From Homarus americanus (taxonomy: Eukaryota; Arthropoda; Malacostraca; Decapoda; Nephropidae): a stretch of 64,000 nucleotides of DNA. Positions 1 to 10,439 of the stretch are shown in pieces. Location: NCBI RefSeq assembly GCF_018991925.1, contig NW_024720711.1, forward strand, positions 1,741,940-1,805,939, in the 5' to 3' direction. The stretch's first letter is position 1, and every line of letters begins with the position of its first letter. The notes beneath the pieces are model-generated. The model was not told the DNA's origin. It saw only the letters and a list, made by a program, of their open reading frames with translations, and did no database searches. Both the position numbers and the translations under genes were made by a program.

Positions 1-500
1 CGCACCGCCGTTCTGCCTCACATGTGCTAAGCAACTCTGCAGACAACAAGTCTCCTACACCGCCTGGAGGGAAGGGGGAGTATTGTAGTGGAATTCTCCC
101 TACAAACGCTGTTTGTCGCTGCCTAGCCGACCCCACCAATTCCCCAGTGTATGCCTCGTGGTCTAGGTCAACCAGCGCCGCCATACACCACGGAGCGGGG
201 GTCAACTGCTAAGCCACGCCTACCCCCGCTATTTAAGACCTGACCTCGTGGTGATCTGCCTCTCTCTCTACCTACAGCCGCAGCCAGCAACACCTCCTCC
301 TCCACCGCTGCCTGGTGGCCCTCGCTCCTCCGCCTGCCTGGCGGTCCTCTCTCCCGCTGGCGAGCATGGCGACCCACAAGCTGTCCTTCTCTGAGCGTCC
401 TCACCAACCAGCTCTCTCTACATCACGCTTGTAACCATGCTGCCTTCCCAGCACCAAGCTGCATTGTACATCCAATACAACATGTATATAGAGAGCACAT
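1..500 (+). mobile_element. 3' end of an LTR retrotransposon: polypurine tract plus 3' LTR
   Basis: A purine-only tract at 66-80 (GGAGGGAAGGGGGAG) lies 3 bases before TGTAGTGG at 84, the expected arrangement of a plus-strand primer site just ahead of a 3' LTR beginning with TG. The following 400 bases contain a TATA-like box (TATTTAAG, 230-237) and a pyrimidine-rich leader, as in an LTR promoter. The internal region runs off the left edge. One frame is open across 1-212, but no pol domain can be identified in so short a piece. The right LTR end is not certain; a CA end near 500 is a guess. Superfamily (Ty3/Gypsy-like or other) cannot be told from this fragment. Confidence 0.55.
230..237 (+). 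promoter_or_regulatory. TATA-like box of the LTR promoter
   Basis: TATTTAAG lies about 145 bases into the putative LTR. A transcription start would be expected near 260. Seen only as a motif match in the right place. Confidence 0.4.
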
Positions 501-540
501 TGTGAGTTTCCTTTCTCCAACCCATCCTGAGTGAACCCCA

Positions 541-738
541 CACTGGGCATGCACCGGCTCCTGAATGTACCTGAACCCGCTCCAGTGCTGGTCAAGTCTT
601 GTCTTCAAAGAGCTCACACTCGGTGCCGTCACAACACTCTCTGGTAGATTGTTCCAAGAGTTCACAACTCTCACTCCGAAAATGTTTGCCCTCACAGTTT
701 TCTGGACTTGCGGCTTCTTCATTCTTGCAAGAGTTATT
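541..738 (-). mobile_element. LINE 3' fragment (C-terminus of reverse transcriptase ORF and 3' UTR)
   Basis: This stretch is closely similar to 62005-62190, the 3' part of the better preserved LINE at 61.93-62.90 kb. On the minus strand it encodes the C-terminal reverse-transcriptase ORF motifs KKPQVQKTVRAN and VRVVNSWNNLP, and here the frame continues further than in the 62-kb copy. The fragment is truncated at both ends. Confidence 0.75.
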
Positions 739-779
739 ATTATTTCGATAAGTTTATCTTTGCAATCAATAGTTCAGTA

Positions 780-1479
780 ATTCTAATACACTTCTATGTC
801 ATTTTCCTCGCAAATTATTATTGTTGTTATTATTAGCCATTTAATTACTGGAACGTGATACTCTGGTCTCTTTACTTGACGATTGACATGTCCTCTAGCG
901 CTAGTGCACTAACTCGGCAAAGTCATCAAAAATAGGCTTTTCAATCCTCCAAAGCCTTTATTATAACAGTAAATGCAATGACAATATAAATAATAACAAT
1001 AATTAATTAATAGTAGAAATAAAATAATAATAATAAAAGTCAGATCGGTTATTATAATTAAAAATCTGGATTGGGCTCATGAACGCATCTTGAAGTTTGT
1101 TTTGGTTTTTATGGATAAATTTTATGTTAATAAAATACCACAGTAAAGGTTCGATTAAAATAAATATTTTCTAAATTAATCAAGCATAGATTAAACAAAT
1201 AAAACTTAAGATAATAACAATATAATTATTTTGGTCGGTAATTTAGGATTTGATACTTCATGTGTTTAATTTCCGCACGATAAATAAAGTGTTTACTGTT
1301 TGTTTTGGGAACTTTACTAACATTGTCCACAGGGGCGTCACTACAGGACCCTACAGGCTGCAGCTAACTTAACATTGATTGATGTATTAAAACAAATGGC
1401 GTCCAGATAGCAAGTAGCCAATAACCTCAGAGTTTGTTATTATTTGTAAGTTATAAAGCCTAAAACACACAGCATCATT
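780..1479. other. AT-rich stretch, no gene seen
   Basis: AT-rich sequence with (AAT)n-like runs near 820 and 985-1040. I see no coding potential, RNA gene or clear repeat structure here. Confidence 0.5.
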
Positions 1480-1589
1480 AGTGAGAATTATATCAAGAAG
1501 TGGATAATGGAGGAATGTTTATTACTGTGATCGTCATTGAGGATTTACTGGAGACAAAGAGGATCATTTGACATTATTTTCCATCACCA
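1480..1589 (+). other. Possible non-coding first exon with strong 5' splice site
   Basis: The sequence at 1586-1596 reads ACCA followed by GTAAGTT, a near-perfect 5' splice site (donor GT at 1590-1591). The first ATG in the stretch opens only a very short ORF. A matching acceptor with a pyrimidine tract (TTTTTCCACAG) ends at 3230, directly before an ATG. I infer that this is the 5' UTR exon of the zinc-finger gene at 3.6 kb, with an intron of 1590-3230. The transcription start is not visible; 1480 is an arbitrary left limit. Confidence 0.3.
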
Positions 1590-1739
1590 GTAAGTTAAAT
1601 TAAGTTAATTGTTAATTTAGTTAGTGGTTGAGGCCAGTATGGCGGTGTATTATGGGTAAAGGTGGAGAACACTGTTAATAGTTGAAATAATTTATGGATT
1701 TTAACTAAAATTTCTGGAGATACTATTTGAATGACGCTA

Positions 1740-1870
1740 AACACGAAAATGAAAACAGTATTTCACAGAATCTAACAAAACCTTGATCTAGCCAACCTAA
1801 CTTTACCTAACTTCCTAGCTGGGGGCTCCACCTCCTGGAATATTAACCAGAAAGAACTTCCTATGATATG
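1740..1870 (+). repeat. Dispersed repeat with CCTAA runs, copy 1
   Basis: The segment with CCAACCTAACTTTACCTAACTT followed by CCTAGCTGGGGGCTCC recurs at 8640-8770 (+) and, inverted, at 35420-35530, with shared flanking words. It is a dispersed repeat of unknown class. No coding sequence is seen. Confidence 0.5.
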
Positions 1871-2224
1871 GTGCAATTTTGTTGTTTTTTTGTTCACGTG
1901 AGAGCAGCCATCCATACCAAATGGTTCTTAAGAATACATTAAATATTGGCATTGGTCAAAACCAGGTGGCGGAGTGTTTTGAAATACGTCAATGTGATTG
2001 ACTGTTTACATCCTGGGATGAGACGTCACTGCCGAAAAGACAAAGTATTGTGTGCCTAGGTGCCTACTTATCTACCAAACAAAGCATTTGCACAAGAAAT
2101 GGTTATCATATCAGAACTCACTGATGAAAATAAAGTAAGAAAGTAAACAGTAAAACAAATAACTCGTCTGCGGGTCAATCGTCAATATTAACCCTTGCAA
2201 GACCAACTGTACTCTCGCATCTAC

Positions 2225-2325
2225 AAAAAAAGTAAAATTACACAATATAGCTTCAAGAAAGTGTCTTTCATCGGTACCAGATATCAAAGTAAGTTCTTTC
2301 TGCTTGATATGGTGGGAGTCTGGGT
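2225..2325 (+). repeat. Dispersed repeat copy that preserves an empty insertion site
   Basis: The block around 2230-2320 aligns with 35130-35178 joined to 35394-35430. The copy at 35 kb is interrupted by a 211-bp palindromic element, while here the sequence runs through GGTACCAGATATC without interruption. The empty target TA is at 2275-2276. Confidence 0.6.
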
Positions 2326-2450
2326 GGCGTAGCCCCACGGTTAAGAAGTTCGGTCAGGTTCTATGCATTGTTGTTTTTATTTTCGTGTATAGTATCATGC
2401 ATATAACATCTCCAGAAACTTTGGTACATTTCCATAAGGTCCTTCTGGTG

Positions 2451-3170
2451 CTAACCATCTCCTCCACCATTATCAATCATTCTATATGATAACTTGGTGA
2501 ACTTGCAGCTATGTCCCCTAATGTTGATGGTGCAGCACATCACAAAGAAATGGCCCAGGTTCATGTTTTCCATCCCTATCAGGGTTTTTAATGTTTCAAT
2601 GAAATCTGCTCTACTGTGCCTTGTCTGAAGTGTTATTAATCCTAAAGCCCTCAGTCTACTTGGATAATTGAAATGACATAGTTCCAGAATCATCTTAGTT
2701 GCTGTGTGCTGCACCTTTTCAAGGGATTCCATACACCAGTTTACAGTAATACAGACTGAGATGTACGAGTCTTATAAAGTTGAAAGAGTAATTTCCTGTC
2801 TTTGTATTCTAAGGGACACCTTTTAATTCCCAAATCCAGTTGAATATTTTCCCTGCTTCTCCCTTATTGTGCTGTTAGTGACTGATCTATCACAAAGCCA
2901 AAATCTTTCTCCTTATCCACAGTATCCAAGGAAGTGTTATTAACAGAATAGTTGTGATTAGGGTTGTTGTATCCTATGTACAGTCATACGTTTTGTAACA
3001 TTAAAGAGCATTGACCAGTCTTGAGACCAAATGAGCAGCTCATGGACCTCTTTTTGCATTATTGCAACATTGTCTTAACTTGCTACCTTCCCAAATATCT
3101 TCTTGTCTGCAAACTAGACAATGTGGCTCAATATATTTTCATCGAGGATCTCACCAATATTTTTTTTATT
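2451..3170 (-). mobile_element. Decayed LINE reverse-transcriptase C-terminal region
   Basis: The minus strand from 2732 encodes LEKVQHTATKMI, then LRALGLITLQTR and RADFIETLK. These match the C-terminal thumb region of CR1/Jockey-like reverse transcriptases, which usually read LEKVQRRATKMI and ERLKxLxLxTLExRR. Upstream on the same strand (2740-3170) further RT pieces appear in broken frames, including a cysteine-less version of the FNVTKxK motif. Several stops and frameshifts make it non-functional. It belongs to the same broad group as the fragments at 56, 59 and 62 kb but is much older. Confidence 0.75.
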
Positions 3171-3453
3171 TCATAGATGTTAAATTAATTGTTTGGAAAT
3201 TGTTTCATTGACTCCAAGATTTTTCCACAGATGTTAACTGCAAGACAAGTACAGCAGCAGGTTTCTATACGAGAAGAACACCAAAACAGTGTCCTGGTTG
3301 GAGATACAAAAACTTTAACTTCTGAGTATTACAATATTTGTAAATGCTTCATGCCAAACATTTAGAAATAGTTCCAACACATATAACACATTAATCTTTG
3401 TTAATAAAAGTGATAGAATGAAAGTTAACTCATAACAACACTCATTTTATTGA

Positions 3454-3648
3454 TTCAAATGTTTAAAAGATGTTGAAAAAATCGAATATAGCAATACATT
3501 TGAAAATCGTTTAGAAGAGAGACAGTTTAGGTGCTTTAGACTGGCTTACAAATTTGTCCATAATTATGAAGTACATGTAGCAAGAGGCAGAGAGGTGACC
3601 CGTAAGTGTCCAGAATGTCTGAAACGTGTACACAGAAGTCATCTCTGC
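3454..3648 (+). pseudogene. Frame-shifted upstream zinc-finger coding remnant
   Basis: In the frame offset from the main zinc-finger ORF the sequence reads QFRCFRLAYKFVHNYEVHV, then VTRKCPECLK, and ends at a stop at 3649-3651. If one base is missing between the codons for LK and the following TQKSSLLTHV (about 3630), the two frames join into a normal C2H2 finger CPECLKx(F/C)TQKSSLLTH. So the coding sequence once extended at least 60 residues upstream of the present ATG. Either the gene lost its N-terminus by a 1-bp deletion, or the assembly has an indel here. Confidence 0.55.
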
Positions 3649-4856
3649 TGACCCATGTGGAAGATCCTGCAGATGAGAAATTGTTTCAGTGTTCAGAGTG
3701 TGAAGAAGACTTTAAACACCAGATTCATCTGGAAGAACATATGAGAGTTCATTCAAGGAAGAAATCATTTCAGTGTCCAGAGTGTCAAAAATGTTTCACA
3801 ATAAAATCTAATCTAATAAAACACATGACAATTCATACTGGAAAGAAACCTTTTCAGTGTTCTGTGTGTCAAAAAAAATTTACAAGAAAAGCTTGTTTAG
3901 TAAAACATAAAACAATTCATACTGGAGAGAAGCCATATCAGTGTTCAGAATGTTTTAAGAACTTTATAGATAAATTCTCTTTAGCATCACATATGAGAGT
4001 TCATACTGGAGAGAAACCATTTCAGTGTTCAGTGTGTCAAAAAGACTTTTCACATAAGTGTCAACTTGTACAGCACCAGAGAGTTCATACAGGAGAGAAG
4101 CCCTATCAGTGTACAATGTGTCTGAAAGACTTTACACAAAAACCTCATCTGGAGGAGCACATGAGAATTCATACTGGTGAGAAGCCATTTCAGTGTTCAG
4201 TGTGTCTAGATTACTTTACTCATAAATCATCTCTTGTAACTCATATGAGACATCATACTGGAGAGAAATTTCAGTGTTCTGTGTGCCATAAAGACTTCAT
4301 ACATAAATTCTCTCTGGTGAGACACATGAGAATTCATACAGGAGAGAAGCCTTACCAGTGCACAGTGTGTAATAAAGACTTTTCACACAAATCTCATCAA
4401 GAACAACATATGAGGATTCATACTGGAGAGAAGCCATTTCATTGCATTATGTGTCAGAGAGGCTTCTCATCAAATTCTAATCTAGTAAAACATATGAAAA
4501 TTCACACAGGAGAAAAACCTTTTCAGTGTTATATTTGTTTTGAAAATTTTGCAGAGAAAAGCTCTCTTGTAATACATATAAGAAATCATACTGAAGAGAA
4601 ACCATTCCAGTGTTCAGTGTGTAATAAGGAATTTAAAGTTAAATCATATTTGGTGAAACACATGAAAGTTCATTTACGAGACAAACCATTTGAGTGTGCA
4701 GAATGTCAAAAACTGTTCTCACAAAAATCTCATCTTATCGAACATATGAGAGTTCATACAGGAGAGAAACCTTACCAGTGTCCAGAGTGTCAGAAAGACT
4801 TTGCACAAAAATCTGGTCTAATAAGGCATGTGAAATGTCATGCAGCAGTGAAATGA
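3615..4856 (+). CDS. C2H2 zinc-finger protein, 14 tandem fingers
   Basis: Single open exon of 413 codons from the first ATG at 3615; the frame is open back to a GTG at 3606 but ATG is the sensible start. It encodes 14 C2H2 fingers of the form FQCxxCxKxF-x5-L-x2-H-x3-H joined mostly by TGEKP linkers, so a nuclear DNA-binding regulator is expected; the targets are unknown. No KRAB, SCAN, BTB or ZAD domain is encoded. Oddities: finger 9 has Gln where the core Leu should be (SHQEQH), the linker between fingers 7 and 8 lacks the proline (TGEKFQC), and the linkers after fingers 1 and 12 are degenerate. A frame-shifted finger remnant directly upstream suggests the full protein was longer. A likely upstream 5' UTR splice acceptor is at 3230. 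A decayed relative lies at 34 kb on the other strand. Confidence 0.9.
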   Translation: MSETCTQKSSLLTHVEDPADEKLFQCSECEEDFKHQIHLEEHMRVHSRKKSFQCPECQKCFTIKSNLIKHMTIHTGKKPFQCSVCQKKFTRKACLVKHKTIHTGEKPYQCSECFKNFIDKFSLASHMRVHTGEKPFQCSVCQKDFSHKCQLVQHQRVHTGEKPYQCTMCLKDFTQKPHLEEHMRIHTGEKPFQCSVCLDYFTHKSSLVTHMRHHTGEKFQCSVCHKDFIHKFSLVRHMRIHTGEKPYQCTVCNKDFSHKSHQEQHMRIHTGEKPFHCIMCQRGFSSNSNLVKHMKIHTGEKPFQCYICFENFAEKSSLVIHIRNHTEEKPFQCSVCNKEFKVKSYLVKHMKVHLRDKPFECAECQKLFSQKSHLIEHMRVHTGEKPYQCPECQKDFAQKSGLIRHVKCHAAVK

Positions 4857-5009
4857 TCTTGGTGTAAAAAACACCTTAAGTAAAATCATGAGTTGTTTGT
4901 TCTTGGAAAACATATGAGGGCTCTTCTAGTGCACACCCTGTCATGGTAAATGTGATAATTACCAGTAAGTTCTTGTATTCTGTTTATATGAGGCGGCAAC
5001 AGAGATACT

Positions 5010-5869
5010 CGGTGTATGGTGTGTTGCTTGGGGTCTGGTGTATAGTGTGTTGCTAGGGGACTGGTGTATAGTGTGTTGCTAGGGGACTGGTGTATACTGT
5101 ACTCAGTGTGAAGAGTGTTGCTGGGAGACTGGTGTATACTGTACTCGGTGTATGGTGTGTTGCTTGGGGTCTGGTGTATAGTGTGTTGGTTGCTAGGGGA
5201 CTGGGGTATACTGTACTCAGTGTGTAGAGTGTTGCTGGGGGACTGGTGTATACTGTACTCAGTGTGTAGTGTGTTGCTGGGGGACTGGTGTATACTGTAC
5301 TCAGTGTATGGTGTATTGCTGGGGGACTGGTGTATACTGTACTCAGTGTATGGATGGCTGGTGTGTTGCTGGGGACTGGTGTATACTGTACTCAGTGTAT
5401 GGTGTGTTTGCTGGGGACTGGTGTACTGTACTCAGTGTATGGTGTGTTGCTGGGGACTGGTGTATACTGTACTCAGTGTGTAGGTGTTGCTGGGGACTGG
5501 TGTATACTGTACTCAGTGTATGGAGTGTTGCTGGGGGACTGGTGTATACTGTACTCAGTGTATGGTGGGGACTGGTGTATACTGTACTCAGTGTATGGTG
5601 TGTTACTGGGGGACTGGTGTATACTGTACTCAGTGTATGGTGTGTTACTGGGGGACTGGTGTATACTGTACTCAGTGTATGGAGTGTTGCTGGGGGACTG
5701 GTGTATACTGTACTCAGTGTATGGTGTGTTGCTGGGGGACTGGTGTATACTGTACTCAGTGTATGGAGTGTTGCTGGGGGACTGGTGTATACTGTACTCA
5801 GTGTATGGAGTGTTGCTGGGGGACTGGTGTATACTGTACTCAGTGTATGGAGTGTTGCTGGGGGACCAA
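5010..5869 (+). repeat. 42-bp GT-rich minisatellite, about 20 copies
   Basis: Tandem copies of a unit built from CTGGGGGACTGGTGTATACT and GTACTCAGTGTATGGTGTGTTG. Units are 42 bp with five G and 41 bp with four G; early copies are shorter and more diverged. Because 42 is a multiple of 3, several frames stay open and give repetitive peptides. These are not genes. The array starts 150 bp after the zinc-finger stop codon, so it probably lies in or near that gene's 3' UTR. Confidence 0.95.
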
Positions 5870-7349
5870 CGATGGTTTGGATACTGTACTTGGGTGTGCC
5901 TACAAGAACATGCAATAATTTATCCGACAGTCCCTGTACTATACAAACACTTAAAATGTACAAATGAACACAAATATTAAACATACGGGCTACGGTACCA
6001 TATGAAATTTTTAAATGTACAGACTTTTCAGTTAATATCTTTAAATACTGGACTGTACTATGTACAGATATCATCGGTAGTGGTTTAATTGCTAGTTGTA
6101 GATGGTGTAGCAACAGGCAATGTTGCAGGAAGCACAGATGAATCTGATGTTGTATACATACAAGTTTCCCCTTCAGATGGCACACAATTAGGAAGCTCAG
6201 AAGACTCACTTTCTAGAGGTACCGATTGTAGGTATTGTTTTTGTTTGTGAACTGATTTTGTGTTTTGCGGGGTATGATATTGGAGTATTTTTGTCATTGG
6301 GGGAACCGAACCCTATTTTTTCCATGTGTTCATTTATTTAAGATATGAAAATTCACTTAACGAGGGGGGTTTTGGAACCTAATCCGTTGGTATATTGAGG
6401 TATGCCAGTACAGTACCTCAAGAGTTTTTTTTCAGTAGCTGTTCAACAGTTGTCAAAGGAATTTTATGAAACTAGTACAAATGATGTGACATATTCCCTA
6501 AAACAAATGAAGTCCATTGATGTTATTGAAGGCTGAACATAGAGGTTGTTCATTATAGCAGCATAAATATTGTTGCATCAGTAATTTGTACATTGTGAAA
6601 GGAATATTGTTGATAATATAATTTATTTAGAGTAATGAGACAACACTTCAATTAATATTTTGTGTGTTAACAGCAGATGAATAATATTGTTCTGTCTATT
6701 AATACAGACACTGTTGTACCATCTGTTGTGTTAACTTTGGAACAAGTTGTGTTCAGCCACAATCACTATTTAATCATACTACTTTATCATTGTTAATATC
6801 AACAAAGCTAATTTAATTGTTAATATTTTAACATCTTGCTGCACTGATATTTTACATAATGTAGATAAGAGTATTAAATAATTGACTTAACGTATATTAA
6901 ATGCCAAATAATTTCATTATTTTCATCATGACAAAAATTAATTGAATTAAATGGTGAGGATTTGTTAGACAATAACAGAATGATGTATAAGTGAAACATT
7001 TTAGCTTCAACATGTAAATAGTAAGGTAAGATTGTACTGTGTATGTTTAGTAAAAATGAATACATATTGAAAATACAATTACAGTATTGGTAATGTAACA
7101 CAGTAAATACATGCAAGTCATGTACTGTAGTACAGTGATAATGTAATTAAAGTACAGCTTCTCACATGACACAACATATGTAATACAATATTCAGTACAT
7201 TTAACTTACTTTCCATATCCATGAAATATTCTGTCATAAACTTTGTAGCTTTTGTTCCGGGTTTTTAATGAGAGAAAAATTTTCTCAATACATTGAATCA
7301 TTATAGTTATGTGTCATCAGCTGAAAGCGTCATCAGTTAGACTTGGCGG
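5870..7349. other. Intergenic stretch, no gene; possible pogo-type terminus at 6370-6412
   Basis: AT-rich. A minus-strand open stretch at 6085-6297 is Ser/Thr-rich and matches nothing I recognise. The run at 6366-6412, read on the minus strand, resembles the ends of pogo-type elements in this window (CTGGCATACCTCAATATACC), but no partner end was found. Confidence 0.35.
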
Positions 7350-7353
7350 ATAC

Positions 7354-7825
7354 TCCCCATTTCGTCACCAATATCAAATCCGTTTCGTCACCACTAACAG
7401 TCGCTGGTATTAATGACAAATTGTAAGTTATTATTTTACATGAATAGAAATTATACACATGTATACAGACGACTCGAGTAGTATTGTGTTATTATTATAC
7501 GTACGAGAATACAAATTATTTAAATAAAACGATTAAAACATTCGTAAATAAAAAAATACAGAACAAATGAAGGTGATTTTGTACCAACGCTTGAACCACC
7601 GAGCAGTGAGATGATTGCAGGCGTATTAACAATGTTTTTAATTTTATTTTCATCTTTAATATAATGATTTAGTGTTTTTTATTATTTTCTATTCCAAGCA
7701 ACAGTTAATTTTGTGTATATATTGATGAGAATGAACGCGGTGACGAAATGGGTAAAGCAGTGGTTACGAAACGGGTTAAAAATAGTAGTGAGGAAACGGG
7801 TTGGTGACGATATGGGCAGACCCCT
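7354..7825. mobile_element. Candidate inverted-repeat element with CCCATTTCGTCACC termini
   Basis: CCCATTTCGTCACC at 7356-7369 and a second CGTTTCGTCACCAC at 7382 recur in reverse complement at 7738-7752 (GGTGACGAAATGGG), 7769-7780 and 7801-7815. The two ends therefore carry the same pair of words in inverted order, as in a MITE with subterminal repeats. The interior is AT-rich and non-coding. No target duplication is clear. Confidence 0.45.
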
Positions 7826-8044
7826 CAGAAATATTTAAGACATCTCCTAGAGTTGGTCATAACTTGAGCATTATTATATCTATTTAAAATTTATTGAGTA
7901 TAAACTGAAATATAGACAGTTGGAAGTGAAAGTATATGGAAGCAAGAGCTATTATATCCCTATTATAAGGTGAAAATGTGCACAAATCACTGTATCCATA
8001 GTGGAGGCAGACGCCACCGCTGACAGTTCATGAGGTGGAGGCCG

Positions 8045-8052
8045 TGACGTCA
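8045..8052. promoter_or_regulatory. CRE palindrome TGACGTCA
   Basis: A perfect CRE/ATF site 7 bases before the first ATG of the THAP-like exon. It may be part of an old promoter, or chance. Confidence 0.35.
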
Positions 8053-8058
8053 CTACAC

Positions 8059-8322
8059 ATGTCAACAACAACAATCATGCCAAGCACTGACTCTGTTTTT
8101 GGATGTTTATCTCAAATTAAACTCAGGGTTGAGATAATTTTCCATCGCTTTTTGAAAGATAAAGAGCAGAGACGATGGTGGATTCATTTGTGCAAGAGGA
8201 AAGACTTTACAAATGCTTAAAATGGCCAAAAATGCTGCCTCCATTTTGAGGCCAATGGACTACCAGTACCAAGGAGACTAGCGAGTAAGGAATACCAACA
8301 TTACAACTGCCGTGTTCAAAAG
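8059..8322 (+). pseudogene. THAP-domain exon interrupted by a stop codon
   Basis: From ATG 8059 (alternative ATG 8077) the frame encodes an N-terminal THAP-type C2CH zinc finger: FGC early, then IFHRFLKDKEQRRWW, IHLCKRKDFTNA, a TAA stop at 8218-8220, then in the same frame NGQKCCLHFE and on to CRVQK. The exon ends at 8322 with AAG and donor GTAAGC. The H-x-F, tryptophan and C...HF elements match THAP (sequence-specific DNA binding). The second N-terminal Cys is missing (LSQIK region). Apart from the TAA, which sits where an alanine-rich THAP segment (NAxNA) normally reads through, the frame is open for 88 codons, so the damage is recent or an assembly error. THAP domains occur both in host regulators and in P-element-type transposases; which origin applies here cannot be told. 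Confidence 0.65.
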
Positions 8323-9041
8323 GTAAGCTTATATTATTTCAGCTACTGTACAACATAAAAATAGGAGTTTTATAGCACAATGTACCTTAGCCTATTGTGT
8401 GTCAGAAATTAAACGTACCCCCAAAAAATTAAACGTACCCCCAAAACAATTTAGAATAGCATCAAAATGGAAAACACAGCTTTTTTTGAAGGTATCAGTT
8501 TTACTTTCGGTTAAGTTTCGTTTTAGGTTTACCTCAAAACTTCATATTTATATTTATTATTTACAGGGAGAAAGAGTAAAAAACTAAAAAGTAATGTCTG
8601 AGAACACCAGGAGAAGTTGTTTGATTTCGTTTTTTTCCTTATCATTATAGTATTTTAAAAGAGGCAACTACTAAAACCTAATGGAATCTGACCTAACCAA
8701 CCAAGGAAACCTACCTAACCTAACTTCCTAGCTGGGTGGCTCCTCACCTTCACCTCTTTGCAGTATTTGACTTCAATATGTAAATTGAATGACCTTACAT
8801 TGACCTCTGTTTGGCTCTGTTTATGTCACTCAGCCAAATTGCTCCACTTGTAAAGTTTGTCACCATGTTATTGGCTGTTTCATTACTGGCCATAGTTAAA
8901 ACCTCAGATGAAAGAATGGATGACATGAAGATTAGACACCCCAGCTTATTTCACCAGGTGATAAAACACCCTGATGTTAACTTAACCGAACCTAATCTCC
9001 CCAAGTTCTTTATAGTACAGTAAATATAATATTTGTTACAG

Positions 9042-9167
9042 GAGATGCTACAACAAAACTTTGGGAAATTTAACTGCATCATCACAGCTGAAAATGTCCA
9101 ACTGAAGCATGAAACACGAGAGCTGCCACCACCACCAGCATGGCACTATCACTATCACCACCTATGA
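9042..9167 (+). pseudogene. Probable second exon of the THAP gene
   Basis: After an acceptor TTTGTTACAG (ending 9041) the frame continues in phase 0 from the preceding THAP exon (donor at 8323): EMLQQNFGKFNC, AENVQLKHETREL, a PPPPAWHYHYHH tail and a TGA at 9165-9167. The Gln/Leu/Glu spacing suggests a short helix. The pairing of exons rests on phase and splice motifs only. Confidence 0.35.
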
Positions 9168-9332
9168 AAAGGTAAACTAATGGGGCAACTCTCATACCCT
9201 ATAGAGGAAAGACGTAACTGTGCTCCTTCTTACTCATTTGTGTTTTTGTCTGTCTTCTTTTTTATATCTTTCTTTGTATCTAACTGCTTATGTATGTTTG
9301 TGTCTTTGTCTTTATATGCCTTTCAGTATATA

Positions 9333-9618
9333 CAGCCACTCCTCGACTTACGACCACCCGGACATACGACCGCCCCAGTCGTACCAAAAATTTTTCAAAT
9401 TATGTATTTTCGAGTCCCGGCATTAGTGATTGCGCTATGTACTGAAAATTTTTTGTTTGTAATCCCCTTTAAAATGGCTGGCAAGCTTAAAAGTGAGAGT
9501 TTTGTGGTGCTGAGAAGAAAGAGACACCCATTTTTTATTTTCTATGAATTATTTTTGCATTTTCGACTTACGACCTGGATTTGGGTCCCTAACGCCGTCG
9601 TAAGTCGAGGAGTGGCTG
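9333..9618 (+). mobile_element. Non-autonomous Tigger MITE, 286 bp
   Basis: Terminal inverted repeats of about 23 bp (CAGCCACTCCTCGACTTACG at the left; its complement ends at 9618), flanked by TA on both sides (9331-9332, 9619-9620). Inside, AAAATGGCTGGCAAGCTT and the following 50 bases match the start of the Tigger transposase gene at 55254. This is therefore an internally deleted copy of that family. Confidence 0.88.
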
Positions 9619-9684
9619 TATACTGAATCTATATCTATCCATTATGTACCAGTATCTATCTATCAATACCTGTCTAAGTATTTG

Positions 9685-10288
<604 letters not shown>

Positions 10289-10439
10289 TATTATACTATA
10301 CAAGCATTTGTCAGTATGTCAATTTATATGTACATCTATCCATATGGTTATCTGTATGTCAGTATCTATTTTTATCTCTTTCTGTGTCATCTATCAGTCA
10401 ATCTATAATCTACCTATCTCTGTCTTTATCTGTTCTATA

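Noticed and set aside
5115..6209. Long open frames on both strands across 5.1-6.2 kb
   Set aside because: They are translations of a 42-bp tandem repeat; frames shift where units are 41 bp.
8811..9023. 70-codon open frame with a hydrophobic segment
   Set aside because: Starts at a non-ATG codon, no family match, and it lies between two better supported THAP-gene exons.
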